DNA of 42,303 nt from an uncultured Christensenellaceae bacterium (GCA_910587795.1 CAJUNH010000012.1:1-42303), one strand, 5' to 3'; positions 24,427-33,363 are shown, numbered from the stretch's first letter. The notes: generated by a model not told the origin, from the letters alone. Made by a program: numbers and translations.

Positions 24427-26574
24427 ATGATGGACATTAATTTAAAAATTACCGAAGAGTTAGACGTTGCAAAATGGCAGGTAGACGCCGCGGTTAACCT
24501 TATAGACGAAGGAAACACCATTCCGTTTATTTCCCGCTACCGCAAAGAAGCAACGGGACAGCTTAACGACGAGCAGTTACGCAAGCTGGACGAACGTTTA
24601 ACTTATTTGCGCAATTTGCAGGAAAAGAAAGATCAGGTATTGAAAAGCATAGAGGAACAAGGTATGCTTACCGACGAACTGCGCGAACAGATAGAGAACG
24701 CCGAAACGCAAGTAGCCGTAGACGACCTGTACCGTCCGTACCGTCCCAAACGCCGTACGCGCGCAACAGTAGCTAAGGAAAAGGGGCTGGAACCTCTTGC
24801 AGGCATTATTTTATTGCAGGAAACAAACGAAAAACCCACGGAGTTTGCCAAGCCCTACGTCGACCCGGAAAAAGGAGTAAAAACCGTAAAAGAAGCGCTG
24901 CAAGGCGCACTGGACATTATTGCGGAAATCATATCCGACAATGCCGACTACCGCAAGGCAATAAGAGATTTAACCTTTCAACTGGGAAAAATAAATTCGG
25001 TTGCAAAAAAACCCGACGTTAAAACGGTATACGACAACTATTATCAGTACGAAGAAGAAGTGAAAAAAATTGCAGGACACCGTGTACTGGCAGTTAACCG
25101 CGGCGAAGCGGAAAAAGTGCTGACGGTTAAAGTCGCTGCGCCCGTCGAACTGATTTGCGATTACCTTACGCGCCACGTCGTTACGCGCGATAACCCCAAC
25201 ACTTCGCCGTTACTGACACTTGCGCTTACCGACAGTTACGAGCGCTTGATTGCGCCGAGCATAGATACCGAAATACGCAATATGCTTACCGAAAAGGCGG
25301 AAGAAGGCGCAATATCGGTATTCGGCAAAAACTTGGAACAGCTGCTTATGCAGCCCCCTATCGTAGGACAGGTTGTGCTGGGCTGGGACCCTGCGTTCCG
25401 TACGGGCTGCAAGCTTGCTGTTGTGGACTCTACGGGCAAAGTATTGGATACAACGGTGATATATCCCACCGCACCCACCACTCCCGAAAAAATTGCCAAA
25501 GCAAAAGTTACGCTTGCAAACCTTATTAAAAAGTACAACATCACTTTAATTTCGCTAGGCAACGGCACAGCATCGCGCGAAAGCGAACAGATAATAGTAG
25601 AACTGCTGCACGAAACGGGTCTGCCCGTACAATACGTTATAGTAAACGAAGCGGGCGCGTCGGTTTACTCGGCAAGCAAGCTGGCAACGGAGGAGTTTCC
25701 CAACTTCGACGTAGGACAGCGTAGCGCGGCGAGCATTGCCCGCAGATTGCAGGACCCTCTTGCGGAACTTGTTAAAATCGACCCGAAATCTATCGGCGTA
25801 GGTCAATACCAACACGATATGAACCAAAAGAAACTGGGCGAAACGCTAAACGGCGTTGTGGAGGACTGCGTTAACAAAGTAGGCGTAGACCTTAACACCG
25901 CGTCCGCGCCGCTGCTCACTTACATATCGGGAATAAACAGCGCGATAGCAAAAAACATAGTAACCTACCGCGAACAAAACGGCAGTTTTAAAAACCGCGA
26001 ACAGCTGCTTAAAGTAGATAAACTGGGCGCAAAAGCATACGAACAATGTGCGGGATTTTTACGCATCAGCGGAGGAGATAATCCGTTGGACGCAACTAGC
26101 GTACACCCGGAAAGTTACGACGCTACACGCAAATTTATGGAATTACAGAAAATAGAACCGCAAAATATAGGTAATCTTGCGGGGCTGTCCAAAACGATTA
26201 CGCACTACGACCGACTTGCGGAAAAACTCGGCATAGGCGAACCGACATTGCGCGACATCGTTGCAGAACTGGAAAAACCCGCACGCGACCCGCGCGACGA
26301 AATGCCAAAACCTATCTTGCGCAGCGACGTGTTGGAAATGAAAGACCTGAAAGAAGGGATGATACTTAAAGGCACTGTGCGCAACGTAATAGACTTCGGC
26401 GTGTTTGTGGATATAGGCGTACATCAGGACGGACTGGTACATATATCGCAACTGTCCTCTACAAAATTTGTAAAGCACCCGTTGGAAGTTGTAAAAGTAG
26501 GCGACGTTATAGACGTAAAAGTATTGTCCGTAGACTTGGACAAAAAGCGCATTGCCCTTACAATGAAAATATAA
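24427..26574 (+). CDS. tex: Tex family RNA-binding transcription accessory protein
   Basis: This 715-residue protein is of standard Tex length and order. It has a helical N-terminal domain (IPFISRYRKEATGQLNDEQL), a YqgF/RNase H-like core (GWDPAFRTGCKLAVVDSTGK), and a helix-hairpin-helix region with ISGINSAIAKNIVTYR and FKNREQLLKVDKLGAKAYEQ. A C-terminal S1 domain has GTVRNVIDFGVFVDIGVHQD. Tex binds RNA and the elongating polymerase and affects transcription processivity and toxin or virulence expression in several bacteria. It is a monocistronic gene with its own promoter. The start may be 24427 or the next codon at 24430; AGGAG fits both. Confidence 0.95.
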   Translation: MMDINLKITEELDVAKWQVDAAVNLIDEGNTIPFISRYRKEATGQLNDEQLRKLDERLTYLRNLQEKKDQVLKSIEEQGMLTDELREQIENAETQVAVDDLYRPYRPKRRTRATVAKEKGLEPLAGIILLQETNEKPTEFAKPYVDPEKGVKTVKEALQGALDIIAEIISDNADYRKAIRDLTFQLGKINSVAKKPDVKTVYDNYYQYEEEVKKIAGHRVLAVNRGEAEKVLTVKVAAPVELICDYLTRHVVTRDNPNTSPLLTLALTDSYERLIAPSIDTEIRNMLTEKAEEGAISVFGKNLEQLLMQPPIVGQVVLGWDPAFRTGCKLAVVDSTGKVLDTTVIYPTAPTTPEKIAKAKVTLANLIKKYNITLISLGNGTASRESEQIIVELLHETGLPVQYVIVNEAGASVYSASKLATEEFPNFDVGQRSAASIARRLQDPLAELVKIDPKSIGVGQYQHDMNQKKLGETLNGVVEDCVNKVGVDLNTASAPLLTYISGINSAIAKNIVTYREQNGSFKNREQLLKVDKLGAKAYEQCAGFLRISGGDNPLDATSVHPESYDATRKFMELQKIEPQNIGNLAGLSKTITHYDRLAEKLGIGEPTLRDIVAELEKPARDPRDEMPKPILRSDVLEMKDLKEGMILKGTVRNVIDFGVFVDIGVHQDGLVHISQLSSTKFVKHPLEVVKVGDVIDVKVLSVDLDKKRIALTMKI

Positions 26575-26594
26575 TGTAATTCTTTTTTAATATC

Positions 26595-26649
26595 ACAGCC
26601 CGCAACGGTAAAGTCACGAACGTGTCAGTACTCTTTCCTGGCGGGCTGT
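26595..26649 (+). other. Large stem-loop after tex
   Basis: ACAGCCCGC (26595-26603) pairs perfectly with GCGGGCTGT (26641-26649) and closes a 37-nt region that can fold further (CACG/CGTG and AAAG/CTTT). The sequence after it has few consecutive T. It may be the tex terminator in a weak form, or a small structured RNA. Confidence 0.45.
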
Positions 26650-26840
26650 TAGTTTGTTTCGTAACGCAAACAGACTTTCGATGAAACGGAACCACAAGCG
26701 GCATTTGTGTATTTGCCGTTAATCCGTTATTGTTTGCAGTTGGAAATCAAAGTCTATTATTTATTTTCAAACGCTATCGGCACATAACTGTTTGCGATAC
26801 GGATTTATGCTGACGTAATCATGTGTTCAAATTATTTATA

Positions 26841-26884
26841 AAAAAACCTTTGCAGGAGATATTTCTACCGCAAAGGTTTTTTAA
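26841..26884. terminator. Bidirectional terminator between tex and the kinase gene
   Basis: A 13-bp stem (26841-26853 with 26870-26882) is flanked by A6 and T6. The rest of the 454-nt gap shows no gene. Confidence 0.8.
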
Positions 26885-27028
26885 ATTATCATTAAACAGT
26901 TAAGAGTTAACGGAACACAACTGTGTTTAATTACGTCGAATAGCGCTTAAAAATATTTTTTATATAAACGTTAAGAGTGTACGACATACGCAAATATTAT
27001 ACTTTTTACAGTTTGGAAATATCTGCCG

Positions 27029-28675
27029 CTATTCGTCTACTTCGGCAAAGCAGCTGCCTCCGATAAATTCGCGCAGAAGCGAATTGCACGGAACCCATTT
27101 TTCGTCAAGCTCTTTAAAATATTTAAGGAACTTTATCAAACGGTTAGCCATTATATAATACTGGCTGTCCGCTTTAACCTCCTGCAATGCGGGCAGCGCG
27201 TACTTTTTAAGCACGCACAACTCGTACGTCAGCGCGGAATTATACACGTAGTTACAACCCTCCTGATACGGATAAATCCACTTAAACTCTCCGCGGCGTA
27301 CGCTGGGCCACATTTCCAAAGTACGCTCGGCAGAGGCTCCGCGGTACTTTTTGTCACGCACGATACGGCGCAGCAAACGTATGTCCGTAAAGCTGATAGG
27401 ATTGTGGTAATCTACGTTGATTTGGAACTGCGGCGCAATGTAAATTTTAAACTTTTGGTGCTTGGGTATGCCGGAAGACAAGTCGTCGTTTAACGCGTGG
27501 ATACCTTCGATAATAATGGGCGTATTAGGTCCTATCTTAGTTACAATGCCTTTTTCCGCACGGCCGTTGCCGAACTGATAATTCGGCAGTTCCACTTCCT
27601 CGCCGTCTATTAAAGCCTGCATATGTTCGTTAAACAAGTCCACGTCCAACGCATGGATATCTTCAAAGTCGGGCACGCCGAATTCGTCTAAGGGGATATC
27701 CTCCTTATCCTTATAATACATATCCAACGAGATACGCAGAGGGTTAATTCCGCGGGACATAAGTTCTATTTTAAGACGGTTAGAAAACGTCGTTTTGCCC
27801 GAACTGGACGGACCTGCGATACAAATCAAACGGATATTTTCGATATCGTCGGCAATCATACCGCCGAGCTCGTGCAGCATACCGTTGTGCAAAGTTTCGT
27901 TCATATTAATAAAATCTACCGCTTCATCGCCCTCTACGCGGCGGTTCATCTTTGCTATCATATCGGCATCGCACAGCTTAGCCCATTTATGAGCGCGCTT
28001 CAGCACTTTGGAAAACGTCGGCTCGTCGTGGAATTCGGGAATCTGCCCCTTAGCTTCGTATCTGGGGTACTGAACGATAAAGTGACCGTCGTACATAAAC
28101 ATTTTAAAATGTTTTAAATAACCCGTGGACGGAGTCATATATCCGTACATATAGTTGAGGTAATCGCCGCACTTGTAAAAATGGCAAATCTTATCGGGAC
28201 GGTACGTAAGCGTTTCCGCCTTATCCGCCTGACCGTGTTTTACAAAGTAGTCGTATGCTTCCTCCTTGGATAAGACAGTCTTTTCAAACGGAATATCTGC
28301 GGCAATCAAACGATCCATTTCCGCCTTTACCGCTTTAAGCATATGCTTATCCATCGTAACTTTCGGTTCGATAATTGTAACCAGTATCGAGCGGGATATA
28401 GCGTAGCTGAGCTTAACCTGATATTCGGGATACAAATTGCGGAAAGCCAGCACTATTAAATAGCGCATACTGGTTTCGTACACTTTAACGGCGTCGGGAG
28501 CGGTTAAATCAAGCGGCTCGATGTTTGCGTCGTAACACAGTTCGTACGTCAGCTCGCGCAGACGGTTATTAACTTTTACAGCCATATACTGTTTATTGGA
28601 ATCTTCCAACAACGACAGCACCGGAGTGCGTTCGTCTAATTTGTACTCTTTGTTTTGAATATTAACAGTAAACAT
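27029..28675 (-). CDS. Nucleoside kinase with TGS and ThrRS-like N-terminal region
   Basis: This protein has 548 residues. Residues 1-60 resemble a TGS domain. Residues about 70-270 resemble the second additional domain of threonyl-tRNA synthetase. Residues 285-500 are a phosphoribulokinase/uridine-kinase domain with Walker A AGPSSSGKTT (288-297), DMYYKDKEDIPLDEFG and PIIIEGIHALNDDL. This fusion is a known Clostridia and Thermotogae architecture annotated as uridine kinase or nucleoside kinase. It may link nucleotide salvage to amino-acid or nucleotide sensing, which is inference. AGGAG lies seven bases before ATG 28675, and a matching promoter is at 28718-28746. Confidence 0.88.
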   Translation of the reverse strand: MFTVNIQNKEYKLDERTPVLSLLEDSNKQYMAVKVNNRLRELTYELCYDANIEPLDLTAPDAVKVYETSMRYLIVLAFRNLYPEYQVKLSYAISRSILVTIIEPKVTMDKHMLKAVKAEMDRLIAADIPFEKTVLSKEEAYDYFVKHGQADKAETLTYRPDKICHFYKCGDYLNYMYGYMTPSTGYLKHFKMFMYDGHFIVQYPRYEAKGQIPEFHDEPTFSKVLKRAHKWAKLCDADMIAKMNRRVEGDEAVDFINMNETLHNGMLHELGGMIADDIENIRLICIAGPSSSGKTTFSNRLKIELMSRGINPLRISLDMYYKDKEDIPLDEFGVPDFEDIHALDVDLFNEHMQALIDGEEVELPNYQFGNGRAEKGIVTKIGPNTPIIIEGIHALNDDLSSGIPKHQKFKIYIAPQFQINVDYHNPISFTDIRLLRRIVRDKKYRGASAERTLEMWPSVRRGEFKWIYPYQEGCNYVYNSALTYELCVLKKYALPALQEVKADSQYYIMANRLIKFLKYFKELDEKWVPCNSLLREFIGGSCFAEVDE

Positions 28676-28717
28676 TTTTATCTCCTAAAAATTTAAAATC
28701 CCTTTTACAGGCAATGT

Positions 28718-28746
28718 ATTTTAGCATATTTCCAAAGTAAAGTCAA
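28718..28746 (-). promoter_or_regulatory. Sigma-A promoter of the nucleoside kinase gene
   Basis: On the minus strand TTGACT (28741-28746), 17 nt and TAAAAT (28718-28723). Confidence 0.7.
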
Positions 28747-28824
28747 TACCGAATTTTAACAATTACGGCAAATTTTGTCATAAAATGAAAAGAATATTTT
28801 TCTTTTTTTTATTTTTGCAAGATA

Positions 28825-28853
28825 TTGATTAATTATTTTATAACCATTATAAT
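28825..28853 (+). promoter_or_regulatory. Sigma-A promoter of the Big2 lipoprotein gene
   Basis: TTGATT (28825-28830), 17 nt and TATAAT (28848-28853). The leader of about 150 nt contains A10 (28899-28908) and C8 (28976-28983) before AAGGAGG. Confidence 0.7.
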
Positions 28854-29011
28854 ATTAATGGTCTGCATAGACCGAAAAATATTTTTGGCGTCGATTTGAA
28901 AAAAAAAAGTGAAAAGCGCGACAACAAAACAAACTTGGCATAGCCTCGAAACCTCCGGTTGAATTTTGCTTTTCTCCCCCCCCGATCGACGTACGCAAGG
29001 AGGAAAAGAAT

Positions 29012-31558
29012 ATGAAAAGAAAGCTACTGGTTTGTCTATTGTGCGTTGTCTTGGTTGTATCCGCAGTTATTTCAAGCGGCTGCGTACAAAACAACGTTGA
29101 AGCGATCAACATCACTTCGGCAAACAACAAGACGGAAGTAGAAGTAGGCGAAACCTTACTTCTAACCGCGACCGTTACCCCCCCCACACAGTCGTCTCAA
29201 GAGGTAAACTGGCAGTCAGCAGATACATCGAAAGCCACGGTGGACTCTAATGGTTTAGTTACGGCTATTGCAGCGGGCAACGTCACAATAACCGCCACGA
29301 GCGTTGCGGACGAAAAGATAAGCGCAACTTTCGCGTTGGTTATTAAGGACAAAAACTCCTCAACGGACTCCACTACGCCAACGTCGGTAGCGCTGTCCAC
29401 AGCAAACAACATTACAGCGGTTAACGAGGGCGGCACGTTGCAAATTACCGCAACCGTTAGCCCCGCGACCGCTTCGCAAGAAGTAGTTTGGACGACAAGC
29501 GATGACAAAATCGCCACCGTTACCAACGGATTGGTTACCGGAGTTAAAGAAGGTACGGTTACCGTCACTGCCGCCGCCAAAAACGCCGATTCCGTTAAAA
29601 GCTCTATTACCATTACCGTTGCTAAAGAAATTACAATAGCCGAGGCAATTTCTCTATGCACCGAAACGGAATCCGCTCAACGCTACTATATACGCGCTAT
29701 CGTCAAAACTATCGACAATGCTACTTACGGATCGATGACGATAAAAGACGAAACCGGAGAGATATCCGTTTACGGAACGCGCGGCGCGGACGGAACAACG
29801 TTTTACGACAAATTAGATGACAAACCGTATGCAGGGGACGAAGTATTGCTGTATGCGACGTTACAGTTGTTTAAAGATACGCCCGAAGTCAAAATCGGCT
29901 GGATTATGGAAGTTAAACACAATCAAGTCGAAATAGACGAGTCGAAATATGTGCAAATGAACATAGCAAACGCCCGCAATGCAGCGAAAGACTCGTTAAT
30001 AAAAACCAGCGGAGTAGTATCCCGAATAACTTTTGCAAACGGAAAAATACCCAGCGGATTTATCTTGATTGACGACACTTCGTCTATATACGTATATGAC
30101 CCGCAAATAGCTGTGCGCGTAGCAATAGGAAACTTCGTAACCATACTGGGAACAAAAGATTACTATATTTTAGCGGACGAAATGAGCAGCGCCGAAAAAT
30201 TTGGATACAAAGGCTGCAATCAACTTACCAAGGTAATCTTAAAAGAAAACGATAATAATACAAACGCTTTCGATAAAACTTGGATTACGGAAACGACGGT
30301 AAAAGACATACTTGAAACGCCGATATCTCAGGATATAACTTCGTTGACATACAAAGTTAACGCTTTGGTAAAAAAACAGCAGGGCACGGGATTTGTCAAT
30401 TACTATTTTAACGACATAGACGGCGTAACCGGATCGTACACCTACACGCAGTGTAACGGCGGAGACTTTGCATGGCTTGACGAATTTGACGGCAAAATAT
30501 GTACGGTTTATCTTACCGCGATTAACGCTAAATCCAACAACGCGGGCTGCGTTTGGAGATTTATCCCGATTGAAGTAAAAGACGAAGGATACGAATTCGA
30601 CGTGAACGAAGCTGCCGAATACGCTATCAAGTACGTTGCGGCGGATCAATTTAAGACAAGTTACTCTATAGCAGAAGAAACGACTTTACCGAACGAACTT
30701 ATTACGAGCGTTTCGTCCGAATTGTTAAAGTTTGAAAACGTATCGGTTACTTACACGTCGAGCAACAACGACGTTTTAGCTATTACCATAGACAACGGCA
30801 AACCGTACCTGACCTTGAAAGGCGCGGGCAAAGCCACCGTTACTATCAGCGCGACGCACGGACAAAATAGCGCAAGCAAAAATATTGAGATTATCGTAAA
30901 CACTACTCTCGAAATAGAATCCGTTACCGTTGCCGAAGCCATTGCCGCCGAAGTTGGAACCAACGTTACGGTAAAGGGCATTGTAGGTCCTTCGCTCGTA
31001 AACCAAGTGGGATTCTATTTAATAGACAATTCTGGCGTTATCGCCGTAATAACTACCAGTGAAACCATTTCCCAATTGCAGCTCGGTAACGAAGTAGTTT
31101 TACAGGGTACCCGCGCAATCCGCAAAAACGATAAGGAACTGGCACGTTACGGACAAACAAACCTTGACAATTGCACGATACTTTCGAACGATTACGGCAA
31201 ACACGACTACTCTACCGAAACGTTTGTAGAAAATAAAACTTTGCCTGAATTGCAGGCTATACCCGCAACCGAAGACGCAACCACAACGGTTTACGTAATT
31301 AAAGCTTCCGTAAAAGTTGTAGAAGGACCATATTCGTCGAATATTTACCTTACCGCAGACGGAGCGGAAAAAGACTTTACCCTGTATTGCAGCAGCGCAA
31401 AACAATACAATTGGCTAAAAGAATTCGACGGACAGGAAGTAACGCTGGAAGTAGCTTTGTGCAACTGGAATAATAAAACTTACTACGTAGGCTGCGTACT
31501 TGCAGTACGAAACGAAGACGGAACCAAAATTTGCAACGAATTAAACTTTAGTAAATAA
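29012..31558 (+). CDS. Lipoprotein with Big2 domains and OB-fold-like domains
   Basis: This 848-residue protein has a lipoprotein signal with lipobox SSGC (C24). Two bacterial Ig-like Big2 domains lie at about 30-112 and 125-205; GLVTAIAAGNVTITATS and GLVTGVKEGTVTVTAAA are the signature ends. Repeated modules about 100 residues long resemble the OB-fold regions seen in DUF5689-type or nuclease-associated surface proteins (YYIRAIVKTIDNATYGSMTI, VTVKGIVGPSLVNQVGFYLI). A further Ig-like stretch has LTLKGAGKATVTISA. The role is probably binding at the cell surface. A C8 run at codons 56-58 makes the reading frame unstable, and either one-base change gives an early stop. AAGGAGG precedes ATG 29012. 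Confidence 0.75.
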   Translation: MKRKLLVCLLCVVLVVSAVISSGCVQNNVEAINITSANNKTEVEVGETLLLTATVTPPTQSSQEVNWQSADTSKATVDSNGLVTAIAAGNVTITATSVADEKISATFALVIKDKNSSTDSTTPTSVALSTANNITAVNEGGTLQITATVSPATASQEVVWTTSDDKIATVTNGLVTGVKEGTVTVTAAAKNADSVKSSITITVAKEITIAEAISLCTETESAQRYYIRAIVKTIDNATYGSMTIKDETGEISVYGTRGADGTTFYDKLDDKPYAGDEVLLYATLQLFKDTPEVKIGWIMEVKHNQVEIDESKYVQMNIANARNAAKDSLIKTSGVVSRITFANGKIPSGFILIDDTSSIYVYDPQIAVRVAIGNFVTILGTKDYYILADEMSSAEKFGYKGCNQLTKVILKENDNNTNAFDKTWITETTVKDILETPISQDITSLTYKVNALVKKQQGTGFVNYYFNDIDGVTGSYTYTQCNGGDFAWLDEFDGKICTVYLTAINAKSNNAGCVWRFIPIEVKDEGYEFDVNEAAEYAIKYVAADQFKTSYSIAEETTLPNELITSVSSELLKFENVSVTYTSSNNDVLAITIDNGKPYLTLKGAGKATVTISATHGQNSASKNIEIIVNTTLEIESVTVAEAIAAEVGTNVTVKGIVGPSLVNQVGFYLIDNSGVIAVITTSETISQLQLGNEVVLQGTRAIRKNDKELARYGQTNLDNCTILSNDYGKHDYSTETFVENKTLPELQAIPATEDATTTVYVIKASVKVVEGPYSSNIYLTADGAEKDFTLYCSSAKQYNWLKEFDGQEVTLEVALCNWNNKTYYVGCVLAVRNEDGTKICNELNFSK
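29178..29185 (+). repeat. C8 tract inside the lipoprotein coding start
   Basis: Eight C encode part of TPP at residues 56-58. With C7 the frame meets TAA about nine codons on, and with C9 it meets TAA about 23 codons on. Confidence 0.9.
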
Positions 31559-31571
31559 CAATTTAGAATTT

Positions 31572-31623
31572 AGTACAAACCGAGAGAGGCCGAAAACGCC
31601 TCTTTCGTTTGTACTGTATTTTT
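31572..31623 (+). terminator. Long hairpin between the Big2 lipoprotein and barnase genes
   Basis: A stem of about 18 bp with one bulge and one G-U pair (31572-31590 with 31598-31615) and a 7-nt loop is followed by ATTTTT directly before the barnase ribosome site. Confidence 0.75.
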
Positions 31624-31632
31624 GAGAAGAAT

Positions 31633-32361
31633 ATGAAAAAGAAATTTATATCTGTAATACTGCTTACGGTTTTGTGCTTTACGGCGGTTTTATCCTGCGC
31701 CGCCTGTTTAGACTTTGATACCCCGACGCTTCCGCCGAGTTCGGAAGATACGGGAAACGCAAACAAGCCTGCGGACAACGTAGAAAGCGACAAAGGAGAC
31801 TCAACCGCGCCTCCGCAAAACGAGGGCGAAGACAATGAAAACCAAACGGTCAATCCTCCCGATAATACCGAAGACGGCGACAAAGCCCCCGATACCGGCG
31901 TTATAAACCCGCCGTCAGGCAACGAAAACACCGGCAAACCGGACGGAGATAAAAACGACACGGAAAACAACGATAAAGACGAACCGTTTGAAGATTACGG
32001 AATGAACGTCATTACCGTTGAGTTAAGCCGATGGAACGTCAACGAAAACGGTATATACAATACGATGGAGGAAGTGGGCGCATACATACACCTGTACAAC
32101 AATCTGCCCCAAAACTACACCGACAATTTGTCGAAGGTAAAAAACGAACATACCGCTAAGAACAAGCTGAGCTACGGCGGAGCAACATTTTATAACCGCG
32201 AAGGACTGCTGCCCAAGGCGAACGGCAGAACGTTTACCGAATGCGATATAGGCTACACCGGAAAAAACCGCAACGCGCTGCGAATCGTATTTTCGTCGGA
32301 CGGACTTATATTTTATACGTCGGACCACTACGGCAGCTTTTCGATATTGAGGTTTGTATGA
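31633..32361 (+). CDS. Lipoprotein-anchored barnase-family ribonuclease
   Basis: This 242-residue protein has a lipoprotein signal with lipobox SCAAC (C25) and a disordered acidic linker rich in Asp, Glu, Asn and Pro (about 28-120). A microbial ribonuclease domain of the barnase/N1 type follows (about 130-242): YNTMEEVGAYIHLYNNLPQN, FYNREGLLPKANGRTF, ECDIGYTGKNRNALRIVFSS, YTSDHYGSF. The catalytic and phosphate-binding residues of barnase, E73, R83, R87 and H102, fall on E203, R213, R217 and H232, a constant offset of 130. It should cleave single-stranded RNA. Tethering to the outer membrane face suggests use against neighbours or external RNA. The start 31633 has GAGAAG; the ATG at 31609 would spoil the signal peptide. 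The barstar gene overlaps its stop. Confidence 0.85.
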   Translation: MKKKFISVILLTVLCFTAVLSCAACLDFDTPTLPPSSEDTGNANKPADNVESDKGDSTAPPQNEGEDNENQTVNPPDNTEDGDKAPDTGVINPPSGNENTGKPDGDKNDTENNDKDEPFEDYGMNVITVELSRWNVNENGIYNTMEEVGAYIHLYNNLPQNYTDNLSKVKNEHTAKNKLSYGGATFYNREGLLPKANGRTFTECDIGYTGKNRNALRIVFSSDGLIFYTSDHYGSFSILRFV

Positions 32362-32621
32362 AACTGACGCTGGACTGCAAATCTTTTGATAATAAATGCG
32401 CTTTGCTTAAAGAATTTCAAAAAACTTTCAACGAAATGTACGGGCTTAGTTACGACGCATTAATAGACGGCGCGCGAAGTTACCAAAACGAACTGACCGT
32501 TTATATAGAAAACGCCGACCGTTACGAGGACGAACAGAACCTCCGCGAAACGCTGGATATAATTACGCGGGAGAACCCGTTGATAAAAATACTTTACAAA
32601 AATACAAGCTGCCCGCAATAA
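32358..32621 (+). CDS. Barstar-family ribonuclease inhibitor
   Basis: This 87-residue protein has the barstar plan: MKLTLDCKSFDNKCALLKEF, then FNEMYGLSYDALIDGARS, which matches the barstar helix carrying the Asp/Glu residues that plug barnase (compare YYGENLDALWDAL). ENPLIKILYKN forms the last strand. It lies directly after barnase with an ATGA overlap, so the two are translationally coupled. A cytosolic inhibitor protects the producer from premature or returning toxin. The start at 32358 fits the family; the upstream part of the longer frame belongs to the barnase reading region. A terminator begins in its last codons. Confidence 0.85.
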   Translation: MKLTLDCKSFDNKCALLKEFQKTFNEMYGLSYDALIDGARSYQNELTVYIENADRYEDEQNLRETLDIITRENPLIKILYKNTSCPQ

Positions 32622-32643
32622 AAAATGCGGACAGCTTATTTTT
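32606..32643 (+). terminator. Terminator of barnase-barstar
   Basis: A 12-bp stem with one mismatch (32606-32617 with 32626-32637) overlaps the barstar stop and is followed by a T run. Confidence 0.85.
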
Positions 32644-32720
32644 AAAATTTAAATATCTAACACGAACACACTTAACGCACATTACACAACTTATCGCGCG
32701 ATACGATGTAATAGCGAGCG

Positions 32721-32760
32721 ATTAAAAGTAGTTAGTTGTAGTTAATCGTCGTTAATTGTT
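32721..32760. repeat. Second array of 10-bp GTTA-led units
   Basis: The units ATTAAAAGTA, GTTAGTTGTA, GTTAATCGTC and GTTAATTGTT run in strict 10-base phase, as at 12298-12337. Just before it, GCGATACGATGTAATA (32698-32712 region) shares the TACGATGTAAT core of the 37.4-37.7 kb repeats. Confidence 0.65.
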
Positions 32761-32791
32761 AATTGTATATTTTTATAAATTAATAATGATT

Positions 32792-33310
32792 CTAGATTTT
32801 GTCAGGCTCGGGATACGTTTGTCCAAACGTTTCTGCGCGAACGGACTGCATAACCTGCTTTTCGTAAGGGCGGTCATTATAGTCGGTGTATTGGCCGGCA
32901 ATTTCGTCTACCACGTCCATACCCTCCGTTACCATACCGAACGCCGCATACGCTCCGTCTAAGTGAGGCGCGTCGTTATGCATAATAAAAAACTGACTGC
33001 CCGCGCTGTTAGGGTCCATTGCGCGCGCCATAGATATTACTCCTCGTTGATGACGCAAGGTGTTTTTAAATCCGTTTTGTGCAAATTCTCCCTTGATAGC
33101 GTAATCAGGTCCGCCCACGCCCGTGCCCTTAGGACAACCGCCCTGTATCATAAAACCGCGTATTACACGGTGAAAAATAAGTCCGTCATAAAAACCCTTG
33201 TTAGCCAGATAAATAAAATTATTTACCGTGTTGGGCGCAACGTCGGGATAAAGCTCTGCAACAATCTTTTTGCCGCCGTTCATTGTAATCGTTACTTGCG
33301 GATTTTGCAT
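32792..33310 (-). CDS. Cyclophilin-type peptidyl-prolyl isomerase
   Basis: This 172-residue cytosolic cyclophilin speeds proline cis-trans isomerisation in folding proteins. Active-site and core strings are LIFHRVIRGFMIQGGCP, GVISMARAMDPNSAGSQFFI and LDGAYAAFGMVTEGMDVVDE. It has no signal peptide. AAAGGAG precedes ATG 33310, and the gene has its own near-consensus promoter. It converges with the barstar gene. Confidence 0.93.
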   Translation of the reverse strand: MQNPQVTITMNGGKKIVAELYPDVAPNTVNNFIYLANKGFYDGLIFHRVIRGFMIQGGCPKGTGVGGPDYAIKGEFAQNGFKNTLRHQRGVISMARAMDPNSAGSQFFIMHNDAPHLDGAYAAFGMVTEGMDVVDEIAGQYTDYNDRPYEKQVMQSVRAETFGQTYPEPDKI

Positions 33311-33363
33311 AATACTGCTCCTTTGCGCGGCATATTTATATTGCGCGCTACCGTAATAAAATT

